From Balneolaceae bacterium SMO_bin1 (lineage in GTDB: Bacteria > Bacteroidota > Rhodothermia > Balneolales > Balneolaceae), in NCBI GenBank assembly GCA_003123965.1, contig NNSL01000380.1:1-8073 (forward strand): a DNA stretch of 8,073 bases, read 5' to 3'. Position numbers and translations under genes: made by a program. The notes beneath the pieces are model-generated. The model did not search any database and was not told where the DNA came from. It saw nothing but the letters and a program-made list of their open reading frames with translations. This document shows positions 6,547 to 8,073 of this stretch, piece after piece (within the stretch, counting starts at the first letter, position 1; every line of letters begins with the position of its first letter).

Positions 6547-6553
6547 ACCTCCC
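6547..6553 (-). promoter_or_regulatory. Strong Shine-Dalgarno site of the CBS gene
   Basis: On the minus strand GGGAGGT ends 4 bases before the ATG at 6542. It fixes the start codon and is the only near-consensus ribosome binding site in the window; the bio genes, esterase, regulator and peptidase have none or at most a weak AGGT. Confidence 0.75.
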
Positions 6554-6570
6554 GTTTTAGGCGTTAATGA

Positions 6571-6590
6571 TATTATATACATATATAATA
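6571..6590 (-). promoter_or_regulatory. AT-rich dyad with TATAAT before the CBS gene
   Basis: TATTATAT (6571-6578) and ATATAATA (6583-6590) form an 8-bp inverted repeat around four bases. Within it, the minus strand reads TATAAT (6577-6572), 29 bp before the ATG, a suitable place for a -10 element. The hexamer 17 bp further upstream (GCAATC) is not a recognisable -35. Low-complexity AT sequence makes both matches weak evidence. Confidence 0.3.
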
Positions 6591-6641
6591 ATTAGATTGC
6601 TTTTAAGCATCCTATATTAGTTCATCTTAACCTTAATTTTT

Positions 6642-8018
6642 TTAGCTAGGCAGGGCCGTGTCCATATCGGCTGCTACATAGGCCATCACCGCAAGCGCAG
6701 CTATGCATTCGTTGTACTCTTCTGGTGTGAGCTTGTCAATGGTATCGGCCGCACTGTGATGATACCAGAAATATCGTGAGCTATCTACCCGCAGACCCAT
6801 GCCAGGCACACCTTCTTGCATAATTGGGCCGATATCAGCACCGCCGCCCCCTCGAGTTATATTCTCAGCGTTGATTGGTCTTAGCAGCATTCCGATTTCT
6901 TGTATTATCTCGAAAGCTTCATCAGTGCCCGAAAAGCCAAAACCTTGCGGGTCAAATACGCCGCTGTCTGACTCAATTGCTAAAACATGGTTTCCAATTT
7001 CCCCATTTTCAATCACCATATCGCGATATTCAGTAGCTCCTCGAAGCCCATTTTCTTCATTGGTCCACATCACTAATCGGATTGTGCGTTTGGGTTGGTA
7101 GCCGAGTTTCTTAAGTAGCCTGAGTGCTTCCCATGCTGCAAAACAACCACCGGCATCGTCCATTGCGCCTTGTCCCACGTCCCAAGCATCGATGTGACCA
7201 CCTATAACCACAATTTCTTCTGGATATTGACTCCCTTTAATTTCAGCAATTATATTGCGTGATTCTTTGTCAGGTAATGTTTGGGCATCCATCTTGAGGT
7301 TAATTTGTGGCTGTATGCCACGATCTTGCATACGCTGTAGCAGCATCGCATGTTCTAAAGTGATGGCAGCGTGCGGTATTTTCTTGATGTTTTCATCATA
7401 GTTTGAGGTTCCGGTGTGTGGAGTTTTCATCGAGTATGGTGCAACACTGCGAATGAGGCTGGCTACTGCTCCCTGTCGGGCAGCGGCAATGGCACCTTCC
7501 ATACGATATTGAACAGTCTCACCGTAAGTGGTGAATGGCACGTTATAAACTATAATTTTGCCTTTGGCTTTTTCTCCTTTGTTGCGTAAATCATCAAAAC
7601 TTTTCACTACTAATACCTCTGCTTCAATACCACTTTCGGCTGTGGCTATACTTCCTCCCAAGCCCAGCATAGGCAGGTTGAGTGAGTAGGGGGCTGTTAA
7701 GGTTGCCGATTCTTGTCCACGAACCCAATGAGGTACCATTACCGTCTGGGTATAAATTGAATCCAAATTGGCATTTTTTTGCATAGTGGCAAGTATCCAG
7801 TCTATGGATTCTTCCAGCATTTCAGAGCCGCTAAGTCGATGAGGGTAGGTATCAACAAATGTGGTGAGTCTATCAAAAGCCTGCTCGTTGCTTAAGGCAT
7901 GGTCAATAATTTCCTGTGCCTGGCTGCCGTAGTTTGTAATGTTGTGTTGGCTATAAACTATAGATGAAAGAAAAGCGAATATGAGTAACAATAAGAAACC
8001 AACACGGAAATATTTCAT
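6642..8018 (-). CDS. Secreted M28 metallopeptidase, carboxypeptidase Q-like
   Basis: A 458-residue exported zinc peptidase. Residues 1-23 form a signal peptide (basic MKYFR, hydrophobic 7-20, probable cleavage after VYS); no lipobox cysteine is seen, so it is probably periplasmic or secreted. An N-terminal region and a PA-like insertion (about 115-250) precede and interrupt the catalytic fold. Metal and catalytic residues visible: His275 in GGHIDAWD, bridging Asp287 in GAMDDAGG, general base Glu321 and ligand Glu322 in NEENG, Asp351 in ESDSG, and a His of WYHHS (420 or 421). These motifs closely follow human carboxypeptidase Q (GHLDSWDVGQGAMDD, HHSHGDT). The likely reaction is removal of terminal residues from short peptides; the substrate in this organism is unknown. 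It has only about 40 bp between its start and the terminator-like sequence upstream, so its promoter must be compact. Confidence 0.92.
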   Translation of the reverse strand: MKYFRVGFLLLLIFAFLSSIVYSQHNITNYGSQAQEIIDHALSNEQAFDRLTTFVDTYPHRLSGSEMLEESIDWILATMQKNANLDSIYTQTVMVPHWVRGQESATLTAPYSLNLPMLGLGGSIATAESGIEAEVLVVKSFDDLRNKGEKAKGKIIVYNVPFTTYGETVQYRMEGAIAAARQGAVASLIRSVAPYSMKTPHTGTSNYDENIKKIPHAAITLEHAMLLQRMQDRGIQPQINLKMDAQTLPDKESRNIIAEIKGSQYPEEIVVIGGHIDAWDVGQGAMDDAGGCFAAWEALRLLKKLGYQPKRTIRLVMWTNEENGLRGATEYRDMVIENGEIGNHVLAIESDSGVFDPQGFGFSGTDEAFEIIQEIGMLLRPINAENITRGGGGADIGPIMQEGVPGMGLRVDSSRYFWYHHSAADTIDKLTPEEYNECIAALAVMAYVAADMDTALPS

Positions 8019-8054
8019 AAAAAGGAATTGGTTAAGGTTTTAATCAATATAAAT

Positions 8055-8073
8055 AAAAAAGGCTGCCCGAAAG
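8055..8073 (-). terminator. Half of an intrinsic terminator cut by the window edge
   Basis: The + strand reads an A-run followed by GGCTGCCC (8061-8068), GAAA (8069-8072) and a final G. On the minus strand this is GGGCAGCC followed by TTTTTTATTT, the 3' arm and T-tract of a terminator whose other arm would lie just beyond base 8073. It would end a minus-strand gene upstream of the peptidase. Only one arm is visible, so this is a prediction. Confidence 0.55.

Noticed and set aside
6598..6609. TGCTT-TT-AAGCA as terminator of the M28 peptidase gene
   Set aside because: A 2-base loop is too small for a 5-bp hairpin, the stem is short, and no T-run follows on the minus strand.
1..8073. Mobile element, CRISPR array, tRNA/rRNA or defence system
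   Set aside because: No terminal repeats, transposase, regularly spaced repeats, tRNA-like cloverleaf or defence-associated domains were seen on either strand.

Overview
The window is an ordinary-looking chromosomal segment built around biotin synthesis. It most likely comes from Bacteroidota or the related Balneolota. Moderate-to-low GC, mostly absent Shine-Dalgarno sequences, a perfect TAnnTTTG promoter element before one gene, and the mix of a CPQ-like M28 peptidase, a small CBS-pair protein and an OmpR-type regulator all fit that group. The assignment is an inference from style and content; no rRNA or marker gene is present.

Left part (1-3234, + strand): the 3' end of a biotin operon in the order [bioH-like hydrolase, 5' end outside the window]-bioC-bioD-bioA, with exactly 9 bp between each pair. 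BioC methylates malonyl-ACP so that it can enter fatty-acid elongation. The BioH-like esterase would remove the methyl group at the pimeloyl stage. BioA and BioD then carry out the two steps after KAPA. bioF is not in the window and may lie upstream.

Middle (3235-4620): a 191-bp gap with no gene but two inverted repeats, one a strong terminator-like hairpin. It is followed by bioB on the minus strand, converging on bioA. bioB supplies the last step, so every step from methylated starter to biotin is represented here except bioF. bioB shares a 190-bp divergent upstream region with the next gene.

Right part (4621-8073): a carboxylesterase-type alpha/beta hydrolase (+), an orphan OmpR-family response regulator (+), a two-CBS-domain protein (-) whose stop lies 6 bp from the regulator's stop, and a secreted M28 metallopeptidase of the carboxypeptidase Q type (-). 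The window ends in the first half of what looks like an intrinsic terminator.

I found no mobile element, CRISPR array, tRNA or rRNA, and no convincing new system. The points most worth a second look are the BioA active-site signature, the shared bioB/esterase control region, and the unusually strong ribosome binding site of the CBS gene.
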